Below, piece by piece: positions 1 to 8,537 of a DNA stretch of 64,000 bases. The first letter of the stretch is position 1. Each line of letters begins with the position of its first letter. Below the pieces are notes generated by a model, which worked only from the letters and a program-made list of their open reading frames with translations, did not search any database and was not told the DNA's origin. Origin of the DNA: Acinetobacter zhairuonensis (GTDB taxonomy: Bacteria > Pseudomonadota > Gammaproteobacteria > Pseudomonadales > Moraxellaceae). The stretch covers positions 1 through 64,000 of the forward strand of contig NZ_JAKVIM010000006.1 in the NCBI RefSeq assembly GCF_022601715.1. The letters run 5' to 3'. A program made the position numbers and the translations under genes.

Positions 1-533
1 CTTTTTAATTCGTTCCCGCTTTAACAGTTGAACGAAGCTTTCCGCAACAGCATTGTCATTGCATGAGCAGTATACTGTGCAAGACAAAGCTCATACTGCT
101 TTCAAGATTATGGTGTTTCAGAAATGTCTGCATTAATAACTGGTATATTGGCTACCTTGGTCTGAATGCCATCAATAATGCATCAAGCACTAAATCTGTG
201 GTGATTCTAGATTTCATCGACCATCCTACTACTAAGTGAGAAAATAGGTCGATGACAACAGCCCGATATAACCAACCTTCATGAGTAGGGATATCTTGCG
301 AAGAAGTGCTTCTCCAGCTACCAATCTGGTTTACTCATGTCTGTCACCCATAATTGATTTGGTTGAGTTGGATTAAATTGCCGATCTAAAGTATTAGCAG
401 CAACAATAGCAAGTGTTCTAGCAGAGGTTCGCTATGATAACCCTGCTGTGATTTAAGCTCATTGGCTTTCATCAGGCGATAGACACGATTAATTCCATAC
501 TTTTCACCAACATCTTTTAAATCACAGTGGATC
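1..533 (-). mobile_element. IS3-family transposase (OrfB) remnant, decayed
   Basis: Read on the minus strand this stretch gives broken pieces of an IS3-family (IS51-like) integrase-type transposase. Recognisable blocks are DNAVAESFVQLLKRERIKK near 1-60, QTFLKHHNLESSMS near 75-125, [18 protein letters not shown] near 230-290 and an IS3-like N-terminal block with YGINRVYRLMKANELKSQQG near 440-520. The blocks lie in different frames and are interrupted by stops, so no functional protein can be made. The element runs off the left edge of the window. Its other end stops abruptly near 530, where IS5-family sequence begins, so one element probably inserted into or recombined with the other. Confidence 0.8.
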
Positions 534-892
534 TTGTGATATGCCATTGGCGACGATATTCAGGTTGATGCTTCTTACGTTTCCATTCGCCTTCACCAAG
601 GAAGTTTAAACCAGTATTGTCGATGAGTAGATGTAATCATTAGTGCTTTTTTTGATAACTAATAACAATATCAAGATGCTTTTTTCTTGTGCAGATAGTG
701 GAATAATCTGGAGTTGTCTAATCTAGACCACTGAGTTTTGGGATCAAACCAAATGCCAATATTTTCACGATTAATGAGAGCACGGTTGTTTGAAGAGCAA
801 TTGAGAGTACGATAAATTTTAGGTGCTGGCTTATTCATTTGAGAATTATTTTGTTGAATAAGTCTTTAATGATAGGTTTTTGCAACAAAGCC
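534..892 (-). mobile_element. IS5-family (IS903-like) transposase remnant
   Basis: Minus-strand translation gives an N-terminal block starting MNKPAPKIYRT and containing NRALINRENIGIWFDPK (about 760-838), and an internal block with HLLIDNTGLNFLGEGEWKR (about 575-635). These are typical of IS5-family DDE transposases. The middle and C-terminal parts are missing. The outer end, read on the minus strand, starts GGGCTTTGTTGCAAAAACC, which fits an IS5/IS903-group terminal inverted repeat. The remnant ends against a strong terminator (918-950), so the insertion probably landed in the 3' region of a neighbouring gene. Boundaries are approximate. Confidence 0.75.
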
Positions 893-917
893 CATCAAAG
901 GTACAGCCTAATCAAGT

Positions 918-950
918 AAAAAAGACCGCCTTTTGGGGCGGTCTTTTTTA
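918..950. terminator. Bidirectional intrinsic terminator
   Basis: A perfect 7-bp GC-rich stem GACCGCC (924-930) / GGCGGTC (937-943) with a 6-nt loop is followed by a run of seven T and preceded by a run of A, so it can work in both directions. It probably belonged to a gene now displaced by the IS remnants. Confidence 0.85.
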
Positions 951-1125
951 GCACTAATTTCAAATGTGAGTTCAGTGTAGAAAGCATGTTTTTACATTGA
1001 ATAAAATGTCATAATTGCTAGAATGATTTTCTTTTTTTGTTTCCGTTTTGTTTTTATTTCGCACTTATTTTGCAGGATAAAAAATAATACCCTTGGAAAC
1101 AGTGGTCTACGCTAGGATTTATTTA

Positions 1126-1620
1126 ATGCTCTCTATATATTTGACAGATGTTCAGAAACGTATTCAATTTAAGGATTACCCAGGTGAGCATCCTGTTAAA
1201 TTTATTCTAAATTTTAAAAAGATTTTCCCAAGTGTCATGGAACTACTGCTTCCAGTATTGCCTGAAAATGAAAATTTAGAGGAAATGACATGGGAGTCGA
1301 CTACTCAAGATTTTGAACTATTTAAATTACTTTTGAGTGGTTGGGGCGTGATTGAGCTACGCTTAACTGCCTTAGCAAAATTTAAAGATAAGAAATTTGC
1401 AGATGAACTGGTTAAGCGTGCACAACAAAAGCGCAAGGCTGAGGCTCAAAAGCATGCAAAACTCAAAATTGTAGAGCTTGATTATTTATTTATGCACGAA
1501 ATTCATGCATTGATTGATGCTGAATTGGTTGAGCTGGGCGAGAAGTTCTACTTACCAACATTAAGAGAAATCTGGAAAGCCCACCTTCCAAATAATGTGC
1601 TGCAAGCTAATTTAGCTTGA
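1126..1620 (+). CDS. Hypothetical protein, 164 aa
   Basis: I do not recognise a named family. The protein is soluble, with no signal peptide or membrane segment. The middle holds a Lys/Arg/Ala-rich helical stretch (KRAQQKRKAEAQKHAKLK) likely to form a charged helix, and the C-terminal part is acidic and helical. The ATG at 1126 is preferred because AGGA at 1114-1117 sits 8 nt upstream. The frame is open further up to a TTG at 1093, which has no ribosome binding site at a sensible distance. It is monocistronic and ends at the terminator at 1651-1688. Confidence 0.65.
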   Translation: MLSIYLTDVQKRIQFKDYPGEHPVKFILNFKKIFPSVMELLLPVLPENENLEEMTWESTTQDFELFKLLLSGWGVIELRLTALAKFKDKKFADELVKRAQQKRKAEAQKHAKLKIVELDYLFMHEIHALIDAELVELGEKFYLPTLREIWKAHLPNNVLQANLA

Positions 1621-1650
1621 GATTTATTAAAAAGCTGCTGATTTAAAAAA

Positions 1651-1688
1651 AGAAACCATTTAGTGTGTATTGCTAAATGGTTTTTTAT
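1651..1688 (+). terminator. Intrinsic terminator
   Basis: A 10-bp stem AAACCATTTA (1653-1662) / TAAATGGTTT (1674-1683) with an 11-nt loop runs into a T tract at 1681-1686. It ends the transcript of the hypothetical gene at 1126-1620. Confidence 0.8.
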
Positions 1689-1908
1689 TGTCTGAATGAT
1701 CGATTGCTTCATAAACTTTAGGCTTATTCTGAATAGTGTATAGGGGCGATTAAATATATTTTTTACCAAATATAAAAAATAGAGACATGAATTATATTAA
1801 CTTTTATAAGCAAGTTGGAATTGATTTTGCATAATGCTGAGTAGCATTGTATGACTGGATAATTTCAATTTTTCCAGCGAAACATTCCACCCAAGAAGGA
1901 GCTACCAC

Positions 1909-2511
1909 ATGGCAAATAAATTTCTGAACTTAATTGAACAACGCCGTACGATTTATGCATTAGCAAAAAATGTAGAGCAAACAACAGAATATTTAACCGA
2001 TCTGATTCAAAGAACGATTCGAGAAAGTCCGTCTTCTTTTAATTCACAGTCATCGCGTGCTGTAATTCTATTCAATTCAGAACATGAAAAGTTTTGGAAC
2101 TTCGTTAAAAAAGAATTACAAGCTTATGTTACTGACGAAGCTGCAGCAGCTAAAACTGCAGCTAAAATGGATAGTTTCTCAGCAGGGTTAGGCACGATTT
2201 TATTTTTTGAAGATATGGCTGTGGTTGAAGACTTACAAGATCGTTTTGCTTTATATGCTGAGAACTTCCCGATATGGGCGGAGCATTCTACGGCAATGGC
2301 TCAATTTGCAACGTGGACAGCCTTACATACAGAAGGGCTAGGGGCTTCATTACAGCATTACAATCCAATTGTTGATACGCAAGTCCATGCTGAATGGGAC
2401 ATTCCCAAGAATTGGAAATTACGTGCTCAATTGGTTTTTGGTTCGATTGAGGCAGCAGCTAAAGACAAAACGTATATTGAAAATACCGAGCGTTTCAAAG
2501 TTTTTCAATAA
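1909..2511 (+). CDS. Nitroreductase-family protein (Frm2/Hbn1-like), 200 aa
   Basis: This is likely an FMN-dependent NAD(P)H oxidoreductase acting in the cytosol on nitro or quinone compounds; the substrate is unknown. The N-terminus has the RRTIYAL pattern (around residues 12-18) and a SFNSQSSRAVIL segment (about 43-54), typical of the small nitroreductases related to yeast Frm2/Hbn1. The C-terminal part contains the WTALHTEGLGASLQHYNP region that lines the flavin site. Length (200 aa) is normal. AAGGAG at about 1894-1899 gives a strong ribosome binding site for the ATG at 1909. It is a single-gene unit ending at a terminator near 2681-2708. The family is clear; the role is not. Confidence 0.85.
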   Translation: MANKFLNLIEQRRTIYALAKNVEQTTEYLTDLIQRTIRESPSSFNSQSSRAVILFNSEHEKFWNFVKKELQAYVTDEAAAAKTAAKMDSFSAGLGTILFFEDMAVVEDLQDRFALYAENFPIWAEHSTAMAQFATWTALHTEGLGASLQHYNPIVDTQVHAEWDIPKNWKLRAQLVFGSIEAAAKDKTYIENTERFKVFQ

Positions 2512-2673
2512 ATTAAATAGTGAAACTGAGTCTGAAAACAAGATGTATCGATTTTCTTAATTTAAGTCGGGACAAGTATTCCCGTCAGTAAAAGCTTATT
2601 GGTTCCGTGAAATATGAATGATCTGGCAAACGGATGAAACTAAATTTACTTTGATCGTCATTATGGCTTTTAC

Positions 2674-2708
2674 AAAAAAAGAGGTTTGCAATGCAAACCT
2701 CTTTTTTA
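2674..2708 (+). terminator. Intrinsic terminator, probably bidirectional
   Basis: An 8-bp stem GAGGTTTG (2681-2688) / CAAACCTC (2694-2701) with a 5-nt loop is flanked by A7 upstream and T6 downstream. It closes the nitroreductase transcript and can also serve the convergent LysR gene. Confidence 0.85.
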
Positions 2709-2776
2709 TTCCACACTAAAAAAATTCGGTTAGTTAAAATAGCCTAAGCATAATTAAATCCACTTTAATAAATAGC

Positions 2777-3694
2777 CTAAGCAAAAATTTCTTTAATTTG
2801 CTTTCGCAAAAAAATATGCCTTAAATTTCTATCTAAATCTTTATGCCAAAACATTCCCATTTTCATAAAAGGTAATTCAGCAGGTACAGAAAAAATATTT
2901 AAAGACGGCGCAACTTGTAGGTGAGAAAGTATCGTCTCTGGCAAGGTCAAAATTGCTTGAGCATTTTGTTCTAATATCTGTAAAGCAGTAGAGTAGTGCT
3001 GACAACGCAATAATATATTCCGATTCAATTGTTGACGTTGCAAATACATATCTTCAAGTAACAAGCCTGTACGGCGTGATGAAACGCCAATATGTGGAGA
3101 TGAAAAATAACTCATTTCATTCAACTGCTTTTGTTGAGTACAGGCGACAAAACGGTCATGTACCAGTACTTGAAATTGAATTTTATCTCCAAAATGCTGC
3201 TCCAAATCCATTACAAAATCAATTTGTTGAGCAGCTAAATCGGCAACAACCGTTTTACGGTCTAACTTAATACTCGTAAATTGAATGTCTAAGTTGAGTT
3301 GTTGAAAATGTTGGAAAATTCGAGGGAAAATGATCGGTTCAATTTCATCGTGGACTGCAATTTTAAGTGTTTTGATCATACTCGGTTCAAAACTATGTTT
3401 TTGCAGTGAGATAGATTGAATAGCTTGAAGTGCATTTTTTATGGCAGGATAGCTTTGTTCTGCGAATGGCGTAGGTAACATTTGGTTGCCTGTTCGGATA
3501 AATAAGTCATCTTGCAATTGCTGGCGTAATCGCTGTAAAGCATGACTCGCGGCAGATTGCGTAATACTAAGAATATGTGCGGCTTTAGAAATACTCTTTA
3601 GCTCAAAAATAGCAATAAATAATGGATAGAGATTGATATCGATACGGTAGAAATTTGCTAAATCTATATCTGCATCATTATGAATACTGTTCAT
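2777..3694 (-). CDS. LysR-family transcriptional regulator, 305 aa
   Basis: This is a DNA-binding regulator. The N-terminal winged helix-turn-helix is at about residues 20-80, with the recognition stretch SISKAAHILSITQSAASHALQRLR. The remaining roughly 200 residues form the periplasmic-binding-protein-like effector domain. Length is normal for the family. It is transcribed away from the acyl-CoA dehydrogenase gene at 3787, with 92 bp between the two starts, so it most likely controls that four-gene operon and itself. The effector is unknown but is plausibly an acyl-CoA or the carboxylic acid the operon degrades. Confidence 0.93.
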   Translation of the reverse strand: MNSIHNDADIDLANFYRIDINLYPLFIAIFELKSISKAAHILSITQSAASHALQRLRQQLQDDLFIRTGNQMLPTPFAEQSYPAIKNALQAIQSISLQKHSFEPSMIKTLKIAVHDEIEPIIFPRIFQHFQQLNLDIQFTSIKLDRKTVVADLAAQQIDFVMDLEQHFGDKIQFQVLVHDRFVACTQQKQLNEMSYFSSPHIGVSSRRTGLLLEDMYLQRQQLNRNILLRCQHYSTALQILEQNAQAILTLPETILSHLQVAPSLNIFSVPAELPFMKMGMFWHKDLDRNLRHIFLRKQIKEIFA

Positions 3695-3786
3695 AGTTTT
3701 AGATTAAATAAAATCATTTCATTCATAGTAATTTTCGAGCTAATGTACTGTAAAGCGAAAATATACAAAATTCACAGGATGACCTT

Positions 3787-5025
3787 ATGTTTGAACTCTC
3801 TGCACGTGTCAAAGACTATATAGAACGTACTAAAGCATTTATTACAAATGAAATTGAACCAATAGAAGCTGAATTTTGGAATGAGGTACATCATTTAAAT
3901 CCCAATGGAGATTGGACGCAATGGCAGTGGCCAGCACAATTAGAAGAATTAAAGACCAAAGCACGTGCTGAGGGTTTATGGAATATGTTTTTACCAGATC
4001 CAGTATTGGGTGCAGGACTTTCAGTTCAAGAGTATGCACATATTGCAGAGTTAACAGGTCGTAGCTTAATTGCACCAACCGTATTCAACTGTAATGCACC
4101 AGATAGCGGAAACATGGAAGTATTATGGCGCTATGGTAGCGAACAACAAAAACAACAATGGTTAACGCCATTACTGGAAGGAAAAATCCGTTCAGTATTT
4201 TGTATGACTGAACCAGCAGTAGCATCAAGTGATGCAACCAACATGCAAGCCACTGCTGTGGTTGAGGGCGATGAAATTGTCTTAAACGGGCGTAAATGGT
4301 GGTCATCTGGTTTAGGTGATCCAAATGCCAAAATGATTATCTTTATGGCACACACGCCTGATGAAACTAAAGATCGCCATCATCAACATTCGATGGTACT
4401 TGTTCCTATTGATTCTGAAGGTATAACCATTGAAAGAATGTTACCCGTATTTGGTGATTATGATGCGCCGCATGGTCACGGCGAAATCAGCTTTAACAAT
4501 GTTCGCGTACCTGTGTCTAATTTCATTGGCGGTGCAGGTCAAGGCTTTGAGATTGCACAAGGTCGTCTAGGACCAGGTCGTATTCATCATTGTATGCGCT
4601 GTATAGGCGCAGCTGAAAAATCGCTAGAATTGATGATTGATCGTGGTATGAGTCGAACAGCTTTTGGTAAAGAAATTCTCAAATTAGGTGGCAATTTAGA
4701 ACGTGTTGCTGAAGCTCGTGTTGCCATTGATCAAGCACGTTTATTGACTTTATATGCTGCCTATAAAATGGATACTTTGGGTAATATGGCTGCGCTAACT
4801 GAGATTTCAGCCATTAAAGTGGTTGCCCCAAGTGTTTTAGAAAAAGTGGTTGATATGGCGATGCAAATTCATGGTGGCGCAGGTGTATCGCGTGATACGC
4901 CATTAACAGCTTTCTTTGCCCAAGCGCGCAGCTTACGTTTGGCTGATGGTCCTGATGAAGTACATAAGGGGATGATTGCAAAACTTGAACTGAAAAAGCG
5001 TGGATACGGCGCGCGTAAAAAATAA
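3787..5025 (+). CDS. Acyl-CoA dehydrogenase family protein (ACAD10/11-like), 412 aa
   Basis: This is an FAD-dependent acyl-CoA dehydrogenase-fold enzyme. Visible family features are the substrate/FAD segment FCMTEPAVASSDATNMQAT (about 138-156), GRKWWSSGLGDP (about 167-178), the helical GRIHHCMRCIGAAEKSL region and the C-terminal QIHGGAGVSRDTPL plus RLADGPDEVHKGMIAKLEL segment. The RLADGPDEVH ending is typical of the ACAD10/11-like group rather than of fatty-acid ACADs. It is the first gene of an operon with an APH-type kinase (56 bp gap), as in ACAD10/ACAD11, where both domains are fused. AGGATGA lies just upstream of the ATG. The substrate is inferred to be a hydroxyacyl-CoA, not proven. Confidence 0.9.
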   Translation: MFELSARVKDYIERTKAFITNEIEPIEAEFWNEVHHLNPNGDWTQWQWPAQLEELKTKARAEGLWNMFLPDPVLGAGLSVQEYAHIAELTGRSLIAPTVFNCNAPDSGNMEVLWRYGSEQQKQQWLTPLLEGKIRSVFCMTEPAVASSDATNMQATAVVEGDEIVLNGRKWWSSGLGDPNAKMIIFMAHTPDETKDRHHQHSMVLVPIDSEGITIERMLPVFGDYDAPHGHGEISFNNVRVPVSNFIGGAGQGFEIAQGRLGPGRIHHCMRCIGAAEKSLELMIDRGMSRTAFGKEILKLGGNLERVAEARVAIDQARLLTLYAAYKMDTLGNMAALTEISAIKVVAPSVLEKVVDMAMQIHGGAGVSRDTPLTAFFAQARSLRLADGPDEVHKGMIAKLELKKRGYGARKK

Positions 5026-5080
5026 AGCTGTGGTAAAAGTAAGTAAAGCATTCATATTCTAAAAATCAGGGATAACAAGT

Positions 5081-6202
5081 ATGTCGGTAATTGATGTTGG
5101 TGGCAGTGTACGTGAAGGTGAAGAGCTGGATGTACAAGCTGTAGAAGATTGGCTTAAGTCACAAGGCGTCGTGTTAGTGGGACAAGTTGAAGTCACACAA
5201 TATTCGGGTGGGGCTTCTAATTGGACCTACCGCTTGAAATATGACAATACAGACTTGATTCTGCGTCGCCCCCCAAAGGGAACTAAGGCAAAGTCAGCAC
5301 ATGACATGGCACGTGAATACACGGTGCAACACAATTTAGCGCCTTTTTATCCTGTACTCCCTGAAATGGTTGGTCTTTGTCAGGATGAATCTGTATTGGG
5401 TTGTGACTTCTATGTCATGAAACGGATTGCTGGGATTATTCCACGTGCAAAACTGCCACCCGAACTACACTTTTCTGAAGAGCAAGTCCATCAGTTATGT
5501 ATCAATGTGATTGATAAACTGATTGAACTGCACCAAGTTCCGTATCAAGGTACGGAACTGGAAAAATTAGGCAAAGGTGAAGGTTATTGTCGTAGACAGG
5601 TAGAAGGTTGGGATCAGCGTTTTGACAAAGCGCATACCATTAATGTGCCGACCTTTAAATTTGTGCGTAAGTGGCTGATCGACAATATCCCTGAAGATTC
5701 AGCAACCTGTTTGATTCACAATGATTGGCGTTTTGACAATGTGATTTTAGATCCTGAAGATCCAACACAAGTTATTGGTGTGCTGGATTGGGAAATGGCA
5801 ACCCTAGGTGATCCACTGATGGATCTGGGGGCTGCATTGGCTTATTGGGTGGAAGAAACTGACAGTAACATTTTTAAAGCGACGCGCCGTCAACCTACTA
5901 ATATGAAAGGTATGTTCACCCGTAAGCAGGTCGTAGAATATTACTTGGAAAAAACAGGGTTACAGCCTGAAAACTGGACCTTTTACGAAGTGTTTGGCAT
6001 CTTCCGTTTAGCCGTTATTGCACAGCAAATTTACTATCGCTATTTCCATAAGCAAACCAACAATCCTGCGTTTAAAGATTTTTGGGTCATTATTCATGCC
6101 TTACATATCCGTGCGTTAAAACTGATTGGTATTCAGAAACTGGAAGCTAATGAAATTGCACATAAATATATGGAAAAATTTAAGGAAATTTTAGAAAAAT
6201 GA
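5081..6202 (+). CDS. APH-type phosphotransferase (kinase), LvaA/ACAD10-like, 373 aa
   Basis: This is a soluble kinase of the aminoglycoside phosphotransferase fold. An N-lobe with GGASNWTYRLKYDNTDLILRR (split at residues about 43-63) precedes the catalytic loop LIHNDWRFDNVILD (about 210-223: His, Asp and Asn present) and the metal-binding DWEMATLGDPLMDLG (about 238-252). It is not an antibiotic resistance enzyme by context: it sits between an ACAD10/11-like dehydrogenase and further catabolic genes. In ACAD10/11 and in the levulinate pathway (LvaA), such kinases phosphorylate a hydroxyacyl-CoA before the dehydrogenase-fold partner acts. The stop overlaps the next start by 4 bp (ATGA), implying translational coupling. 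Confidence 0.9.
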   Translation: MSVIDVGGSVREGEELDVQAVEDWLKSQGVVLVGQVEVTQYSGGASNWTYRLKYDNTDLILRRPPKGTKAKSAHDMAREYTVQHNLAPFYPVLPEMVGLCQDESVLGCDFYVMKRIAGIIPRAKLPPELHFSEEQVHQLCINVIDKLIELHQVPYQGTELEKLGKGEGYCRRQVEGWDQRFDKAHTINVPTFKFVRKWLIDNIPEDSATCLIHNDWRFDNVILDPEDPTQVIGVLDWEMATLGDPLMDLGAALAYWVEETDSNIFKATRRQPTNMKGMFTRKQVVEYYLEKTGLQPENWTFYEVFGIFRLAVIAQQIYYRYFHKQTNNPAFKDFWVIIHALHIRALKLIGIQKLEANEIAHKYMEKFKEILEK

Positions 6203-6897
6203 CCACCATTTATTTAATTCGTCATGGGCAAGCGTCCTTTGGTGCAGAGAGTTATGACAAACTTTCGGAAAAAGGAGAATTGCAGGCTCAACGACTGGGG
6301 CAATATTTCAAATATATTTTAAAAGAAACTCCTTATGTAGTGGCGGGTTCAATGCATCGCCATCAGCAAACGGCGCAACTGGCTTTGGCAGAATGTTTTC
6401 CGCATAGTCCAGTGGTCACAGATTCGAAGTGGAACGAGTTCAATCATCAGCAGGTTTTTGCGCAATATGAACCCAGATTCAAAGAGCCGCATTTATTAAA
6501 ATCTGATGTGGCACAGCATGTGAATCCACGTGCGTATCTGGCAAAAATATTTGAAGGGGCAATTGAGCGTTGGACTGGTGGTGAATATCACCATGAATAT
6601 GAAGAGTCATGGCCACTATTCAAAGATCGAGTCGAAACAGCCTTACAAGATTTATGTGATGAACTTGCACAGACCAAACCGCGTTATGCGGTCGTATTTA
6701 CCTCTGGCGGTGTCATTTCTGTGGCTGCAGGAAAAATTTTGGAATTGAATCCAAATCGTACATTTGCTTTGAACTGGGCAATTACCAATACCAGCATGAC
6801 CACATTGCGTTTAGTCGGAAATGAACCACAATTACTCAGTTTAAATGAGCATCATTTTATTAAAGCCGATGACTCAGAACTTTTAACATGGATATAA
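6199..6897 (+). CDS. Histidine phosphatase superfamily protein, 232 aa
   Basis: The N-terminal IYLIRHGQASFG places the phosphohistidine motif RHG at residues 8-10, diagnostic of the phosphoglycerate mutase/histidine phosphatase fold. The second motif, usually V-S-H-G-G, reads VVFTSGGVIS (about 171-180), so the second catalytic His is absent and Thr/Ser stands in its place. Activity may therefore be altered or the protein may act on an unusual phosphate ester. It is the third gene of the operon and overlaps the kinase stop by 4 bp. A phosphatase next to a kinase suggests it may counteract or complete the phosphorylation chemistry, but this is inference. Confidence 0.88.
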   Translation: MTTIYLIRHGQASFGAESYDKLSEKGELQAQRLGQYFKYILKETPYVVAGSMHRHQQTAQLALAECFPHSPVVTDSKWNEFNHQQVFAQYEPRFKEPHLLKSDVAQHVNPRAYLAKIFEGAIERWTGGEYHHEYEESWPLFKDRVETALQDLCDELAQTKPRYAVVFTSGGVISVAAGKILELNPNRTFALNWAITNTSMTTLRLVGNEPQLLSLNEHHFIKADDSELLTWI

Positions 6898-6910
6898 CAA
6901 GGATTGACCC

Positions 6911-7654
6911 ATGGCAAAAACCATTTTAATTACAGGGGCGAGCTCAGGTTTAGGCGCAGGCATGGCGCGTGAATTTGCTCAAAAAGGGTATAACCTTGCG
7001 ATTTGTGCGCGACGCATGGAACGTTTAGAAGCTCTTAAACAAGAGCTTGAAAGTCAGTATGGCATACAAGTTATTGCGAAAACTTTAGATGTCACTAATT
7101 ACGATCAAGTCTTTGAAGTGTTTAAGGCATTTCAACAAGACTTTGGCAAGCTGGATCGTATTATTGTGAATGCCGGTGTGGGGCAAGGTCGTCGCATTGG
7201 TAAAGGTAATTTTGAAATTAACCGAGTAACTGCCGAAACTAACTTTATATCTGCTTTAGCACAATGCGAAGCTGCTGTTGAAATTTTCCGGGCACAAAAC
7301 GCTGGGCATTTGGTGGTGATTTCTTCAATGAGTGCGATGCGAGGATTACCCAAGCATCTTTCTACATATGCAGCAAGTAAGGCTGCGGTGGCACACTTGG
7401 CAGAAGGGATTCGTGCAGAACTGATTGATACACCAATCAAGGTTTCGACCATTTTCCCTGGTTATATTCGTACTGAACTAAACGAAGGTGCGAAAAAATT
7501 GCCTTTTGAAGTTGATGAAAAGACGGGTTCTCATTTACTTGCTGAAGCGATTGAAAAAGCCCCAGTCAAAGCTTATGTGCCAAAGTGGCCGTGGCTGCCA
7601 ATGGGTTTGGCAATGAAAGTTTTGCCATTAAGGCTTGTGAATAAATTAGGTTAA
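6911..7654 (+). CDS. Short-chain dehydrogenase/reductase (SDR), 247 aa
   Basis: This is a classical SDR oxidoreductase. The cofactor motif TGASSGLG is at residues 8-15, NAGVGQGR at about 89-96, the catalytic Ser lies in VISSMSAMRG and the catalytic YAASK (Tyr-x3-Lys) at about 153-157. It is the last gene of the LysR-controlled operon, 13 bp after the phosphatase gene, with AAGGA ahead of its ATG. Together with the dehydrogenase and kinase it fits a pathway in which an oxo- or hydroxyacyl intermediate is reduced or oxidised. A terminator follows at 7701-7730. Confidence 0.92.
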   Translation: MAKTILITGASSGLGAGMAREFAQKGYNLAICARRMERLEALKQELESQYGIQVIAKTLDVTNYDQVFEVFKAFQQDFGKLDRIIVNAGVGQGRRIGKGNFEINRVTAETNFISALAQCEAAVEIFRAQNAGHLVVISSMSAMRGLPKHLSTYAASKAAVAHLAEGIRAELIDTPIKVSTIFPGYIRTELNEGAKKLPFEVDEKTGSHLLAEAIEKAPVKAYVPKWPWLPMGLAMKVLPLRLVNKLG

Positions 7655-7700
7655 TTTTTTAACTCAAATATATTAATGTTCAAGCTGATTGACGGTATAA

Positions 7701-7730
7701 AAACCGACTTTATAATAAGTCGGTTTTTTA
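7701..7730 (+). terminator. Intrinsic terminator of the ACAD-kinase operon
   Basis: A perfect 10-bp stem AAACCGACTT (7701-7710) / AAGTCGGTTT (7717-7726) with a 6-nt loop is followed by T residues. Confidence 0.9.
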
Positions 7731-8029
7731 CTACTCAGATTTTTTATAGTGATTATTTGCTTATTTAATTGAATGCAAGAAATCTTAGGCTGAATGGAAC
7801 CTAAACATTACAAAAGTTGTAGGTACATGGGAAAAATATCAATCCTAAAATAAGAACAACTAATATTATTACTATACAACACATGGATTGACTTGGTTAA
7901 AAATGTTATTTGAGCAGATTAAACTTATTTAATGGTAATCAAAATTAATAATATACCATTGAATTAAATGAGTTTTTTATGAAATGTGGATTTTTTTAAT
8001 AAGAAAAATAAATATATATATTTAAAAAC

Positions 8030-8223
8030 TTGATTATTTCTATTTTTAGTGTATATTTAACTTAACTAGAAAAAAGTCTTGTTTCGGTAAATCTTCCTTA
8101 AGTATCGCAGTTTTAGTCATAATCCTTCGTTTTTTAGATTTTAAGTCTCATTCTTTATTATTTCAAAGTTATAATTAGTCAATAAAATGACTAAAATATT
8201 ATTAAAAATTAGTAGGATATATT
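8030..8223 (+). promoter_or_regulatory. Promoter and long 5' leader of the cold-shock gene
   Basis: A sigma70-type promoter fits TTGATT (8030-8035) and TATATT (8052-8057) with 16-bp spacing, which would give a leader of about 160 nt. Long structured leaders are usual for cspA-type mRNAs, where they act as thermosensors. A 7-bp hairpin TTAGTCA (8175-8181) / TGACTAA (8188-8194) lies shortly before the ribosome binding site at about 8213-8217 (AGGAT). The rest of 7731-8029 is AT-rich with no gene seen. Confidence 0.55.
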
Positions 8224-8439
8224 ATGTCAAACTCAAATGTTGTTAAAGGTACTGTTAAGTGGTTTAACGAAACTAAAGGTTTTGGTTTCATTCAACAAGA
8301 ATCAGGTCCAGACGTTTTTGCTCATTTCAGCGAAATCGCGAATTCAGGTTTCAAAACCTTATTTGAAGGCCAGCAAGTTGAATTCAGTGTAGCTCAAGGT
8401 CAAAAAGGACCAAATGCTGTAAATATTGTTGCTATCTAA
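8224..8439 (+). CDS. Cold-shock protein, CspA family, 71 aa
   Basis: This is a single-stranded nucleic acid-binding OB-fold protein acting as an RNA chaperone. It is full length, with the RNP1 motif KGFGFI (about 19-24) and RNP2 DVFAHF (about 31-36) intact, preceded by GTVKWFN. It is monocistronic, with the long leader described at 8030-8223 and a terminator right after the stop. Assignment to the family is secure; which paralogue it is and whether it is cold-induced cannot be told from the sequence. Confidence 0.97.
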   Translation: MSNSNVVKGTVKWFNETKGFGFIQQESGPDVFAHFSEIANSGFKTLFEGQQVEFSVAQGQKGPNAVNIVAI

Positions 8440-8458
8440 GTAATAATAAGCAGTAGTA

Positions 8459-8482
8459 AAAAGCACTCATGGGTGCTTTTTT
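8459..8482 (+). terminator. Intrinsic terminator of the csp gene
   Basis: Stem AAGCAC (8461-8466) / GTGCTT (8473-8478) with a 6-nt loop is followed by a T run. It overlaps the upstream open part of the next reading frame, which supports a later start for that gene. Confidence 0.8.
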
Positions 8483-8537
8483 ATACTTTAAAATTTGGTT
8501 TAAAAGTGAAAGAAATCTCTATAAGATAGGATATAAG

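Noticed and set aside
5081-6202. Aminoglycoside resistance kinase
   Set aside because: The APH fold is present but the gene lies in a conserved-looking catabolic operon with an ACAD10/11-like dehydrogenase, so an antibiotic role is unlikely.
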